Positions 1-7,441 are shown, counted from the stretch's first letter. The stretch: 25,544 nt of DNA from Faecalibacterium prausnitzii (GCA_004558805.1 SFDE01000022.1:1-25544), one strand, 5' to 3'. Numbers and translations are program-made. Notes: a model not told the origin generated them from the sequence alone.

Positions 1-17
1 ATTACTATAGCACATTT

Positions 18-51
18 CAGCCGGTGTTTGGTGCACCGGCTGATTTTTTTT
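18..51 (+). terminator. Rho-independent terminator of a gene left of the window
   Basis: A perfect 9-bp inverted repeat (CAGCCGGTG at 18-26 and CACCGGCTG at 34-42, loop of 7) is followed by A and eight T residues at 44-51. The T tract lies only on the plus-strand side, so it ends a plus-strand transcript that starts outside the window. Confidence 0.85.
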
Positions 52-92
52 GCAAAATGCGCTTGGATGCAGGGGTGCGGGTGGCTAGTCTA

Positions 93-121
93 TTGTATCT
101 GCTGGGAAAATCCGGTATACT
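93..121 (+). promoter_or_regulatory. Promoter of the aguA-aguB operon
   Basis: TTGTAT at 93-98 and TATACT at 116-121 are separated by exactly 17 bases, which fits a vegetative sigma factor promoter. The predicted transcript starts just ahead of the AGGAG ribosome binding site (136-140) of aguA. It lies downstream of the terminator at 18-51, so the operon starts here. Confidence 0.65.
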
Positions 122-146
122 AAACAAAAAACAACAGGAGAATGCA

Positions 147-1250
147 ATGCACACTTTTTCTACCCTGCCCGCCGCCGAGGGCTTCCGGATGCCGGCGGAA
201 TATGAGCCGCACCGCGGCTGTGTGATGATCTGGCCGGTGCGGCCCGGTTCCTGGCTGTACGGCGGCCGGGACGCCCAGCCTGCCTTTGCGCAGGCCGCCC
301 GCGCCATTGCCGAGAGCGAGACGGTGTGGATGCTGGCCGGCCCGGCGGATGCCGGTGCCGTGCAGGCGGAGTTTGCCGGGGACGAGAACATCCATGTGCT
401 GACCATCGAGACCGATGACGCATGGGCGCGGGATGTAGGCCCCACCTGCGTGGTGGACGATCACGGCACCGTGCGGGGCGTGGACTGGCAGTTCAACGCA
501 TGGGGCGGCACGGTGGACGGCCTTTACGCCCACTGGGAAAAGGACAACGCAGCCGCCCGCGCCATCTGCGCAGCACTGGGCATGGACTGCTATGATGCAC
601 AGCACTTTGTGCTGGAGGGCGGCTCCATTCACTCGGACGGCGAGGGCACCATCCTTGCCACCGAAGCCTGCCTGCTGAGCCGTGGCCGCAACCCGGAGCT
701 GAGCCGGGCCGAGATCGAGCAGGAGCTGAAAAACTATCTCGGCGCACAGAAGATCGTCTGGCTGCCCCGGGGCATCTACAACGACGAGACCAACGAGCAT
801 GTGGACAACGTGTGCGCCTATGTGGGCCCGGCAGAGGTGGTGCTGGCGTGGACGGAGGACGAAAACGACCCGCAGTACGCCCTGAGCAGGGCAAGTCTGG
901 ATGCGCTGGAAGCAGCCACCGATGCAAAGGGCCGGCACTTCACGGTGCACAAACTGCCCATCCCGGCAAAGCCCATCTGCGTGACCGAAGAGGAACTGCA
1001 GGGCTATGCCTTTGAAGAGGGCGAGGATACCCGCGAGGCCGGGGAGCGCCTTGCAGCAAGCTATGTGAATTTTTACATCTCCAACGGCGGCATCATCCTG
1101 CCGCAGTTCGGGGACGAGAACGACGCCGAGGCGGTACGCATTCTGGGCGGACTGTTCCCGGGCCGCAGGGTGTACCCCATCCCGGCCCGGAGCATTCTGG
1201 TGGGCGGCGGCAACATCCACTGCGTCACCCAGCAGATCCCCAGAGGCTGA
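147..1250 (+). CDS. aguA: Agmatine deiminase (agmatine iminohydrolase)
   Basis: This cytoplasmic enzyme hydrolyses agmatine to N-carbamoylputrescine and ammonia. It belongs to the guanidino-group-modifying (PAD) superfamily with a five-bladed propeller fold. The sequence has the family signatures WARDVGPT (93-100), NAWGG (117-121), LEGGSIHSDGEG (156-167) and NDETNEHVDN (212-221), with catalytic His218. GGGNIHC near the C-terminus carries the nucleophile Cys359. The 367-residue length matches the family. The ATG at 147 is chosen because AGGAG (136-140) lies six bases upstream; the open frame extends back to 24, but that part overlaps the promoter and terminator. The next gene, aguB, follows after 27 bases and performs the next step, so the pair forms the agmatine-to-putrescine route. 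Function is very likely from motifs and context. Confidence 0.95.
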   Translation: MHTFSTLPAAEGFRMPAEYEPHRGCVMIWPVRPGSWLYGGRDAQPAFAQAARAIAESETVWMLAGPADAGAVQAEFAGDENIHVLTIETDDAWARDVGPTCVVDDHGTVRGVDWQFNAWGGTVDGLYAHWEKDNAAARAICAALGMDCYDAQHFVLEGGSIHSDGEGTILATEACLLSRGRNPELSRAEIEQELKNYLGAQKIVWLPRGIYNDETNEHVDNVCAYVGPAEVVLAWTEDENDPQYALSRASLDALEAATDAKGRHFTVHKLPIPAKPICVTEEELQGYAFEEGEDTREAGERLAASYVNFYISNGGIILPQFGDENDAEAVRILGGLFPGRRVYPIPARSILVGGGNIHCVTQQIPRG

Positions 1251-1277
1251 CAGAAACGATATGAGGAGGAAAGCAGT

Positions 1278-2168
1278 ATGAGAAACGTAACGGTGGCCGT
1301 GGTGCAGATGCAGTGCGCCAAAGAGGTGGAGGCCAACATCGCCAAGGCAGATGCCATGGTGCGGGAGGCGGCGGCGAAGGGGGCCAAGATCATCCTGCTG
1401 CCGGAACTGTTCGAGCGGCCCTATTTCTGTCAGGAACGGCAGTATGAATATTACGCCTACGCCACTCCCACGGCACAGAATCCGGCAGTGCAGCACTTCC
1501 GGGCAGTGGCAAAGGAGCTGGGCGTGGTGCTGCCCATCAGCTTCTATGAGAAGGCGGGCACCCAGCTGTTCAACAGCATCGCAGTGCTGGACGCAGACGG
1601 CACCCTACTGGGCGTCTACCGCAAGACCCACATCCCGGACGACCACTACTATCAGGAAAAATTCTACTTTACCCCCGGCGACACCGGCTTCAAGGTGTGG
1701 GATACCCGCTTTGGCCGCATCGGCATCGGCATCTGCTGGGATCAGTGGTTCCCGGAGACGGCCCGCAGTCTGGCCCTGATGGGGGCCGAGCTGCTGCTGT
1801 ACCCCACGGCCATTGGCAGTGAACCCATTCTGGACTGCGACAGCGCCGGGCACTGGCGCCGCTGCATGCAGGGTCATGCCGGCAGCAACCTTGTGCCGGT
1901 TCTGGCGGCAAACCGCATCGGTCTGGAAACGGTGGAGCCCTGCGAGGCCAACGGCGGGCAGAAGTCTGCCCTGCGGTTCTACGGCTCCTCCTTCATTGCA
2001 GACGAGACCGGTGCACTGGTGGCAGACGGCACCCGCGATACCGAACAGGTGCTGACCGCGACCTTCGATCTGGACAAGGTGGAAGAAAACCGCATGAGCT
2101 GGGGCGTGTTCCGGGACCGCCGCCCGGAGTGGTACGGAGAGATCACCCGTCAAGGCCGGGGCGTTTGA
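1278..2168 (+). CDS. aguB: N-carbamoylputrescine amidase
   Basis: A nitrilase-superfamily amidohydrolase that converts N-carbamoylputrescine to putrescine, CO2 and ammonia. The Glu-Lys-Cys triad is visible: Glu43 in LLPELFERP, Lys116 in YRKTHIPD and Cys153 in GIGICWDQWFPE. The 296 residues equal the usual AguB length. A strong GAGGAGGAAAG ribosome binding site lies just before the ATG. It is transcribed with aguA, whose product is its substrate, which separates it from other carbon-nitrogen hydrolases of the same fold such as beta-ureidopropionase. Ammonia released by the pair could buffer acid, and putrescine feeds polyamine pools; those uses are inference. Confidence 0.94.
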   Translation: MRNVTVAVVQMQCAKEVEANIAKADAMVREAAAKGAKIILLPELFERPYFCQERQYEYYAYATPTAQNPAVQHFRAVAKELGVVLPISFYEKAGTQLFNSIAVLDADGTLLGVYRKTHIPDDHYYQEKFYFTPGDTGFKVWDTRFGRIGIGICWDQWFPETARSLALMGAELLLYPTAIGSEPILDCDSAGHWRRCMQGHAGSNLVPVLAANRIGLETVEPCEANGGQKSALRFYGSSFIADETGALVADGTRDTEQVLTATFDLDKVEENRMSWGVFRDRRPEWYGEITRQGRGV

Positions 2169-2177
2169 GAAAAGACC

Positions 2178-3752
2178 ATGAAACGAAGAGATTTCTGTAA
2201 AACGGCTGCCGCACTGCTGGCGGCGGGAACACTGGCTCCCCACGCGGCGGCAGAGGCTCTGCTGCCGGAAGAAACACAGGCCGTGGTGGGCAGCATCGTG
2301 CCGGAAGACCGGTATCCCATAACCTTCCGCAGCGACCACAGCGAGACCGACCTGACCCATGACTTTTACTATACCGACGCCTTTTTTGAGAACACGGCGC
2401 TGAAGTATGACCACCGGCTGGCGCTGGCCACGCTGGGCCTTGTGGCGGCATGCGGCAATACCTACCGCAGCGATGACCTCTATTGGCTGGAGGGGGAAGC
2501 GGGCCGCGAAGACCACATTGCAGCGGCCTATCGGGAGCTGGGCTTTGCCAATCCGGTCTGCGTGGGCTATCAGAGCAGCCTGAATACACCGGCAGACCGG
2601 GCGGGCTGCGCCTTTGCCCAGAAAACGCTGGTGCAGCAGGGACGGCGCACCACCATCATTGCGGCGATGCTGCGCGGCGTGGGTTATGGCGCAGAGTGGG
2701 TCAGCAACCTGCATCTGGGGGAGAACAGCTGGCATTACGGCTTTGTCACGGCGGCAGAGCAGTTCTTTGCAGACCTGCAGGATTATCTGGCCTGTGCAAA
2801 GGCCGCAGCCGGAGAGCTGGGCACCGTCAAATTGTGGCTGGGCGGCTACAGCCGCGGCGCGGCAGTGGCAAATCTGGCCGCCGCCCGGGTGCGCAGGGAG
2901 CTGCCGCAGATCGCGCAGGAGAACACCTATGTGTACACCTTTGCAGCCCCGGCGGCACTGACGGCGGCAGACCTGCCGGAGCTGCAGGCAGACTACGACA
3001 ACAACCACACCGCCAACGGCCAGCTGAAAGCGGACTGGGACGGGAGCAACATCTTCAACCTCATTTCCAGCGGCGACGTAGTGGCCCGGGTCATGCCGGA
3101 AGAGTGGGGCTATCACCGCAACGGCAACGACCGTTTCCTGCCCGCCACGACCTATCGGAACGAGCTGGACGATCTGAACATCATCGAGAGCCGCATGGGC
3201 GGCGTGCCGCTCCGGTTCGACCAGCTGGCGACCCGGGAAGATGTGGATTCGGTGATCGCGGCGGCCCTGCGTTTCTGTAAGAGCCGCGAGAACTATCACC
3301 AGAAATACGAAGCGGCATTCATGGATATGATCCAGTGCGCCTTTACCCGCTCAGAGGAAGAGGTGGCCGACGGCGTGATCCTGGACGACGAGGCCGTGAT
3401 GGCCCGTCTGCGCAGTATGCCGAACATCCGGCAGATGGACTGGAGCAGAGTGCTGCGCTGCGTAATGACGGCCTCTGCCATGAGCCGCCCCATTCTGGAG
3501 CGGGTGGGGGCCATCATCCCGCTGCAGGCACAGCAGATCGTGATCCCGGTGCTGGCCGTGGGCCTGTGCTATGAGGTGGAGACCGAGGTGCTGAAGCTGC
3601 TGGTGTACTACATCATCAGTCTGATGAGCGTGAACAGTCCGGCAGACAGCGTTCTGCGTGCGGCGTTCTGCCACTACCCGGAAAACTACATCACCCTGAT
3701 GGAATACTACGATCCCGCCGAGCACGGCATGGAAGGATATACCAGAAGATAA
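2178..3752 (+). CDS. Exported class 3 lipase-like alpha/beta hydrolase
   Basis: The N-terminus MKRRDFCKTAAALLAAGTLA has a twin-arginine pair (residues 3-4), a hydrophobic stretch and Ala-rich AxA-type cleavage options near 22-27, so Tat export is likely. The core contains WLGGYSRGAA, a G-x-S-x-G nucleophile elbow with Ser225, then VYTFAAPAAL (251-260) and LISSGDVVARVMPEEWGYH (294-312). This is the arrangement of class 3 lipases, with Asp299 as candidate acid and His312 one histidine candidate. The substrate cannot be read from the sequence. It starts nine bases after aguB with only a weak GAGAAAAG ribosome binding site, so it is probably cotranscribed and perhaps translated poorly or by coupling. 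There is no obvious biochemical link to agmatine. It could act on surface lipids or esters, or be an inactive relative. Confidence 0.72.
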   Translation: MKRRDFCKTAAALLAAGTLAPHAAAEALLPEETQAVVGSIVPEDRYPITFRSDHSETDLTHDFYYTDAFFENTALKYDHRLALATLGLVAACGNTYRSDDLYWLEGEAGREDHIAAAYRELGFANPVCVGYQSSLNTPADRAGCAFAQKTLVQQGRRTTIIAAMLRGVGYGAEWVSNLHLGENSWHYGFVTAAEQFFADLQDYLACAKAAAGELGTVKLWLGGYSRGAAVANLAAARVRRELPQIAQENTYVYTFAAPAALTAADLPELQADYDNNHTANGQLKADWDGSNIFNLISSGDVVARVMPEEWGYHRNGNDRFLPATTYRNELDDLNIIESRMGGVPLRFDQLATREDVDSVIAAALRFCKSRENYHQKYEAAFMDMIQCAFTRSEEEVADGVILDDEAVMARLRSMPNIRQMDWSRVLRCVMTASAMSRPILERVGAIIPLQAQQIVIPVLAVGLCYEVETEVLKLLVYYIISLMSVNSPADSVLRAAFCHYPENYITLMEYYDPAEHGMEGYTRR

Positions 3753-3790
3753 AAAGCCCCGCGCACCGCCGTGCATCCCATCCAAACAGA

Positions 3791-3840
3791 AACCCGGAAC
3801 CCTTTTTGAGCCGTTGGCCCTGAAAAGGTTCCGGGTTTTG
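3791..3840 (+). terminator. Terminator-like hairpin after the aguA operon
   Basis: AACCCGGAACC (3791-3801) pairs perfectly with GGTTCCGGGTT (3827-3837), and a few further pairs (TTTT with AAAA) form around a bulged C. The U tract after the stem is short. It lies between the operon end and the convergent hxlR-type gene, where a terminator is expected for both strands. Confidence 0.6.
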
Positions 3841-3898
3841 TGCATGCTTTCGTGGTGGAATATTGTCCACAGCAGGCGAACTTTTAAGCGGGCATCGA

Positions 3899-4231
3899 TC
3901 ATGACCGATCAACGACTGATTTATAGTAATTGCCAAAGTCTGCAAGTGCATTGACGATTGGTAACATTTCCGTTCCGAGATCGGTCAACCCATATTCTAC
4001 TTTGGGAGGATTCTCGTGATAATCATGGCGGTAGGCAAGCCCATCATCAATCATCTGTCTTAAGCTCTCGGTCAAAACTTTCTGCGAGATCCCGTCGATG
4101 CTTCTTTGCAACTCATTGAATCTCCATGGACGCTCTTTCAGATTGCGCAGAAGCAAGAGTTTCCATTTTCCGCCAATCAGGGATACTGCTGTTGCAACCG
4201 GACATTCCGGCAGTTCTTCTTTTGTACGCAT
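3899..4231 (-). CDS. HxlR-family winged-helix transcriptional regulator
   Basis: A 110-residue DNA-binding protein of the HxlR/MarR-like winged-helix group. Signatures are the N-terminal CPVATAVSLIGGKWKLLLL (Cys10 onward), then RFNELQRSIDGISQKVLTE (recognition region) and KVEYGLTDLG (wing). Cys10 sits where related regulators such as YodB, HypR and QorR have a redox- or electrophile-sensing cysteine; sensing by this protein is inference. The start at 4231 is chosen because AGAGGTG lies six to seven bases upstream and because the homologous domain begins there; the open frame runs back to 4357 through the promoter region. It is divergent from a cupin gene and most likely controls it and itself. 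Both genes are clearly more AT-rich than the genes around them, which suggests later acquisition. Confidence 0.9.
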   Translation of the reverse strand: MRTKEELPECPVATAVSLIGGKWKLLLLRNLKERPWRFNELQRSIDGISQKVLTESLRQMIDDGLAYRHDYHENPPKVEYGLTDLGTEMLPIVNALADFGNYYKSVVDRS

Positions 4232-4250
4232 ATCAGTCACCTCTGTATAT

Positions 4251-4279
4251 AGTATATCACATTCATTTTTGAGTGTACA
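4251..4279 (-). promoter_or_regulatory. Promoter of the HxlR-type regulator gene
   Basis: On the minus strand TGTACA (4279-4274) and TATACT (4256-4251) are 17 bases apart. It drives the regulator leftward and sits back to back with the cupin promoter. Confidence 0.5.
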
Positions 4280-4284
4280 GTTAC

Positions 4285-4306
4285 AAAAAAGTGCGTACTT
4301 GTTTTT
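4285..4306. promoter_or_regulatory. Candidate operator of the HxlR-type regulator
   Basis: AAAAAAGT (4285-4292) and ACTTGTTTTT (4297-4306) form an inverted repeat around GCGT, with one unpaired G. It overlaps the -35 of the cupin promoter and lies just outside the -35 of the regulator promoter, an ideal place for repression. Two imperfect direct repeats, at 4262-4278 and 4298-4314 (12 of 17 identical, 36 bases apart), partly overlap it and are an alternative binding pattern. Confidence 0.45.
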
Positions 4307-4327
4307 GAATGTGCGAGCTTCTATACT
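4299..4327 (+). promoter_or_regulatory. Promoter of the cupin gene
   Basis: TTGTTT at 4299-4304 and TATACT at 4322-4327 with a 17-base spacer, about 46 bases before the cupin ATG. Confidence 0.6.
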
Positions 4328-4373
4328 TAGCTCAGGCAATGAAAGATTGCGAATCAAAATGGAGGTGCTTACA

Positions 4374-4727
4374 ATGGCAAGCTACACAAAAATGACAGTT
4401 GGAAAAGAAAATCGGACGGAGCTTCATGAAAAGCTCGCCCTGACTGGTGCGGAGATCAGCCTGAATACGCTTCCTGCGGGAGCAAATGTTCCGTTTATCC
4501 ACTCCCACAAGGCAAATGAGGAAATCTACGGTGTTCTTTCCGGCAAAGGCAAGGTCGTTATCGATGGCGAAGAAATCAGCCTTGCAGCAGGCGACTGGCT
4601 GAAGATTTCTCCCGTGGCAAAACGTCAGTTCTTTGCTGCAAGCAATTCTGAGATCACTTATATTTGTATTCAGGTCAAGGAGAATTCTCTCGAAGGCTAT
4701 ACTGCAACGGATGCTGTGATCTACTGA
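4374..4727 (+). CDS. Small single-domain cupin protein
   Basis: A 117-residue protein with one cupin barrel. Cupin motif 1 is present: HSHKANEEIYGVLSGKG, with His43, His45 and Glu50 as metal ligands. In motif 2 (GDWLKISPVAKRQ, 73-85) the usual histidine position is Gln85, so metal binding is altered or incomplete. The family includes enzymes, isomerases and sensors, and the substrate cannot be told. The ATG at 4374 is chosen because GGAGGTG lies about seven bases upstream; an ATG at 4359 would lack a ribosome binding site. It is divergent from the HxlR-type regulator and shares a control region with it, so an electrophile- or redox-induced role is a reasonable inference. Base composition matches the regulator and not the flanking genes. 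Confidence 0.85.
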   Translation: MASYTKMTVGKENRTELHEKLALTGAEISLNTLPAGANVPFIHSHKANEEIYGVLSGKGKVVIDGEEISLAAGDWLKISPVAKRQFFAASNSEITYICIQVKENSLEGYTATDAVIY

Positions 4728-4744
4728 TAAAACATATCAAAACA

Positions 4745-4783
4745 AAAGGCAGGATACCACCCTCATGGTGATACCCTGCCTTT
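4745..4783. terminator. Bidirectional terminator after the cupin gene
   Basis: AAAGGCAGGATACCACC pairs with GGTGATACCCTGCCTTT with two imperfect positions, giving a 17-bp stem with a CTCAT loop. T-rich runs follow on the plus side (TTTGCTTGTTT) and, read on the minus strand, on the other side (TTTTGTTTTGA). Confidence 0.75.
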
Positions 4784-4817
4784 GCTTGTTTCCGTTCTCA
4801 TTCTGTACCGCTTACTA

Positions 4818-4850
4818 CAAAAAAATCCCCAGACCGAATGGTCTGGGGAT
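4818..4850 (-). terminator. Terminator of the tRNA-Val transcript
   Basis: Perfect 11-bp stem (4825-4835 with 4840-4850, loop GAAT) followed on the minus strand by seven U residues (4824-4818). It begins two bases after the CCA end of the tRNA. Confidence 0.9.
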
Positions 4851-4851
4851 G

Positions 4852-4927
4852 TGGTGGACGGTACAGGACTCGAACCTGTGACCTCCTGCACGTCAAGCAG
4901 ATGCTCTACCAGCTGAGCTAACCGTCC
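4852..4927 (-). tRNA. tRNA-Val (anticodon GAC)
   Basis: Read on the minus strand, the 76-nt gene folds into a complete cloverleaf. The acceptor stem is GGACGGT with ACCGTCC, the D stem GCTC with GAGC, and the anticodon stem TCTGC with GCAGG around the loop TTGACGT (anticodon GAC). The T arm is ACAGG-TTCGAGT-CCTGT, followed by discriminator A and an encoded CCA. The GAC anticodon reads valine codons GUC and GUU. It stands alone with its own promoter and terminator. Confidence 0.95.
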
Positions 4928-4953
4928 ATATTCTGTTTGCCGAAATCAGCTTG

Positions 4954-4982
4954 ATTATATTACCATACCCGCCGGGAAAAAG
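4954..4982 (-). promoter_or_regulatory. Promoter of tRNA-Val
   Basis: A consensus TATAAT lies on the minus strand at 4959-4954, about 26 bases upstream of the tRNA 5' end. The -35 is weaker: a T-rich TTTTTC at 4981-4976 is 16 bases upstream of it. Confidence 0.5.
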
Positions 4983-5088
4983 CAATACTTTTTTGAAAAA
5001 TCAGTAAATTTTTTTGCGCACGGGGGTCCGCCGCCGGGTTTTGAGCGTCCCTGCGCAGGTTTGGCTGCTGCAGGCGACAGGTTTCCGG

Positions 5089-5117
5089 TTGCTCCCAACC
5101 TATAGGTGTGGTATAAT
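5089..5117 (+). promoter_or_regulatory. Promoter of the ruvC-ruvA-ruvB operon
   Basis: TTGCTC (5089-5094) and TATAAT (5112-5117) with a 17-base spacer. The -10 is extended by TG at 5109-5110. A second TATAAT lies at 5125-5130, so a second start point is possible. I see no LexA-type box here. Confidence 0.65.
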
Positions 5118-5158
5118 AGTGAATTATAATAGGAGTAGTGTCGGAAAGGGAACACAGC

Positions 5159-5671
5159 ATGAGAGTTTTGGGCATCGACCCCGGCTATGCCATCGTGGGC
5201 TGGGGGGTGGTGGACTATGCAGGTAACCGCTTTGCACCGGTGGATTTCGGTGCGGTATGCACGGAAGCGGGACTGCCCTTTGAGAAGCGGCTGGATCAGG
5301 TGTACACCGGAGTCCGGGAAGTGATCCTGCGCACGAGACCGGAGGTGCTGGCAATCGAAAAGCTGTTCTACCAGCACAACCAGACCACCGTGATCGGCGT
5401 GGCGGAAGCCCGTGGGGTGATCCTGCTGGCAGCAGCTCAGGCGGGGCTGCCCATTTACGAATACACCCCCATGCAGGTAAAGCAGGCGGTGACCGGTTAC
5501 GGCAAGGCAGTGAAAAAACAGGTGCAGGAAATGACCCGGATGATGTTGAATCTGCCATCGGTGCCAAAGCCCGACGACACAGCCGATGCACTGGCAATGG
5601 CGATCACCTTCTGTCACACCAACGGCAACCAGCTCAACCGCTTTGTCCGCCGGGTGGCGGGGCCCATCTGA
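5159..5671 (+). CDS. ruvC: Crossover junction endodeoxyribonuclease RuvC
   Basis: The Holliday junction resolvase, a dimeric RNase H-fold nuclease that nicks opposing strands of four-way junctions moved by RuvAB. The four catalytic acids are visible: Asp7 (MRVLGIDPGYA), Glu67 (LAIEKLFYQ), and Asp140 and Asp143 (KPDDTADALA). The length of 170 residues is normal. The ATG at 5159 is used because the protein family begins MRVLGIDPG and AAAGGG lies about eight bases upstream. A GTG at 5138 would add seven residues and sits too close to AGGAG (5131-5135). ruvA follows after 26 bases and ruvB after that, so all three resolvasome genes form one operon. Confidence 0.96.
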   Translation: MRVLGIDPGYAIVGWGVVDYAGNRFAPVDFGAVCTEAGLPFEKRLDQVYTGVREVILRTRPEVLAIEKLFYQHNQTTVIGVAEARGVILLAAAQAGLPIYEYTPMQVKQAVTGYGKAVKKQVQEMTRMMLNLPSVPKPDDTADALAMAITFCHTNGNQLNRFVRRVAGPI

Positions 5672-5697
5672 GGGGCATAGAATGAGAGGGCTTTTAT

Positions 5698-6309
5698 ATG
5701 ATCTACTGTTTGACCGGAAAAATCCTGAAAAAGACCATGAGCGCCGTGGTGCTCAGCTGCGGCGGGGTGGGCTACTACGCCCAGTGCCCTGCCAGCGTGG
5801 CGGGGGCGCTGCCCGGTGTGGGCAAGGACGCCACCCTGTACACGGTCATGAGCGTTACCGAAAACGACGTGAGCCTTTACGGCTTTGCCACCGAGGAGCA
5901 GCAGGCGTGCTTTGAGATGCTTACCGGAGTATCCGGCGTAGGTCCCAAGGTGGGTCTGGCGATCCTCGGCGTCATGGAACCTCAGCGGGTGGCGCTGGCG
6001 ATCTCGGCGGGGGACCACAAGGCGTTCAAGGCGGCGTCCGGTGTAGGTCCCAAGCTGGCGCAGCGCATCGTGCTGGAGCTGAAGGACAAGGTGGCAAAAG
6101 GCTTTGTGGAGGGCATCTCGCTGGAGGACGTGGCGGGGGCTTCCACCGAGACCCCGGCGACCCAGAGCAGCGCACAGGCGATCGCCGCACTGGTGTCCCT
6201 GGGCTACAGCCAGAGCGAAGCGGCACTGGCGATCGCTAAGATCGACGCCACCCTGCCGGTGGAGGAGATCATTAAACTGGCACTGCGCAGCATGGCAGGC
6301 AGGAGGTAA
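5698..6309 (+). CDS. ruvA: Holliday junction branch migration protein RuvA
   Basis: The tetrameric junction-binding subunit that holds four-way DNA flat and loads the RuvB motors. An N-terminal OB-fold (about 1-63, beginning MIYCLTGKIL) is followed by the two helix-hairpin-helix motifs around TGVSGVGPKVGLAIL and ASGVGPKLAQRIVLELKDKV. The C-terminal RuvB-contacting helical domain (about 155-203) contains ALVSLGYSQSEAALAI. The 203 residues match the family. An AGAGGG ribosome binding site lies just upstream. The ruvB ribosome binding site overlaps the 3' end of ruvA, which suggests coupled translation. Confidence 0.96.
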   Translation: MIYCLTGKILKKTMSAVVLSCGGVGYYAQCPASVAGALPGVGKDATLYTVMSVTENDVSLYGFATEEQQACFEMLTGVSGVGPKVGLAILGVMEPQRVALAISAGDHKAFKAASGVGPKLAQRIVLELKDKVAKGFVEGISLEDVAGASTETPATQSSAQAIAALVSLGYSQSEAALAIAKIDATLPVEEIIKLALRSMAGRR

Positions 6310-6312
6310 AAA

Positions 6313-7368
6313 ATGCAGGACGAAACCGCGCTGTACGGCGCAAAGATGATGCAGCCCGGCATGACGGTGGCGGACAGCGAGGAAAACAACCTCCGCCCCC
6401 AGCATCTGGAGGACTACATCGGACAGGAAAAGGTCAAGCAGAACCTGAAGATCTATCTGGAAGCGGCAAAGCGCCGAGGAGAGCCGGTGGACCACATCCT
6501 GCTCTACGGTCCCCCGGGTCTGGGCAAGACCACGCTGGCAGGCATCATTGCCAACGAGATGGGGGTGCAGATCCGCACTACCAGCGGACCTGCCATCGAA
6601 AAGCCCGGGGACCTTGCCGCCCTGCTCACCAACCTGCAGGAGGGGGACGTGCTGTTCATCGATGAGATCCATCGTCTGTCCCGGCAGGTGGAGGAAGTGC
6701 TGTATCCGGCGCTGGAAGATTACGCCCTGGATATCATGATCGGCAAGGGTCCCAGCGCCCAGAGCATCCGGATCAATCTGCCCCGGTTCACGCTGGTGGG
6801 TGCCACCACCCGTGCCGGACAGATCACCGGACCTCTGCGGGACCGGTTCGGGGTGCTGCTGAAGCTGGAGCTTTACGGTCCGGAGGAGCTGTCCCGGATC
6901 ATCCAGCGGTCGGCGGGCATTCTGGACCAGCCTATCACCCCGGAGGGAGCGTATGAGCTTGCCAAGTGCAGCCGGGGCACCCCCCGTGTGGCAAACCGGT
7001 TCCTGAAACGGATCCGGGACTTTGCCACGGTGCTGGGCGACGGCATCATCGACCGGGACGTGGCGCTGCTGGGTCTCAAGCGGATGGACGTGGACGCACT
7101 GGGTCTGGATGAGCTGGACCGCAGCCTGCTGCGTGCCATCATTGAGATGTACAATGGCGGTCCCGTGGGTCTGGAGACTCTGGCGGCAGCACTGGGCGAA
7201 GAGGCGGTGACACTGGAGGATCTGTGCGAGCCTTATCTGATGCAGATGGGCTTTCTGACCCGGACCCCCCGGGGGCGCTGCGCCACCCGCCTTGCCTACC
7301 AGCATCTGGGCATGAAGGTGCCGGAGACCGGCAGTGCCGAGGACAACGGGCAGCAGAGTCTGTTTTGA
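6313..7368 (+). CDS. ruvB: Holliday junction branch migration ATPase RuvB
   Basis: The AAA+ hexameric motor that pulls DNA through the RuvA-bound junction. Walker A is GPPGLGKTT (66-74) and Walker B is VLFIDEIHRL with Asp117 and Glu118. Sensor 1 GATTRAG is followed by the arginine-finger segment GPLRDRFG. Sensor 2 is GTPRVANRFLKRIRDFA. The C-terminal winged helix contains YLMQMGFLTRTPRGR. Length 351 residues is normal. It starts three bases after ruvA, with AGGAGG at 6301-6306 lying inside the ruvA end. A hairpin with a T run at 7376-7409 follows, ahead of glmM. Confidence 0.97.
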   Translation: MQDETALYGAKMMQPGMTVADSEENNLRPQHLEDYIGQEKVKQNLKIYLEAAKRRGEPVDHILLYGPPGLGKTTLAGIIANEMGVQIRTTSGPAIEKPGDLAALLTNLQEGDVLFIDEIHRLSRQVEEVLYPALEDYALDIMIGKGPSAQSIRINLPRFTLVGATTRAGQITGPLRDRFGVLLKLELYGPEELSRIIQRSAGILDQPITPEGAYELAKCSRGTPRVANRFLKRIRDFATVLGDGIIDRDVALLGLKRMDVDALGLDELDRSLLRAIIEMYNGGPVGLETLAAALGEEAVTLEDLCEPYLMQMGFLTRTPRGRCATRLAYQHLGMKVPETGSAEDNGQQSLF

Positions 7369-7375
7369 GGAAGGA

Positions 7376-7409
7376 CCCTCCCGGGACCGACCCGGGAAGG
7401 GCTGTTTTT
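7376..7409 (+). terminator. Terminator-like hairpin between ruvB and glmM
   Basis: CCCTCCCGGG (7376-7385) pairs with CCCGGGAAGGG (7391-7401) with one bulge, followed after CTG by five T residues (7405-7409). It should end most ruv transcripts, yet only 32 bases separate it from the glmM start and I see no promoter in that gap. Confidence 0.65.
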
Positions 7410-7441
7410 GGAATAACTTTTTTGGAAAGTGGGTAATCAAT

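Noticed and set aside
1605..3299. Long open frame on the minus strand opposite aguB and the lipase-like gene
   Set aside because: It spans a gene boundary on the other strand, has no ribosome binding site and reads as Cys/His/Arg/Gln-rich low-homology protein. High GC leaves such antisense frames open by chance.
7410..7441. Riboswitch or ribozyme ahead of glmM
   Set aside because: The space between the hairpin and the start is only 32 bases, and no glmS-type core is present.
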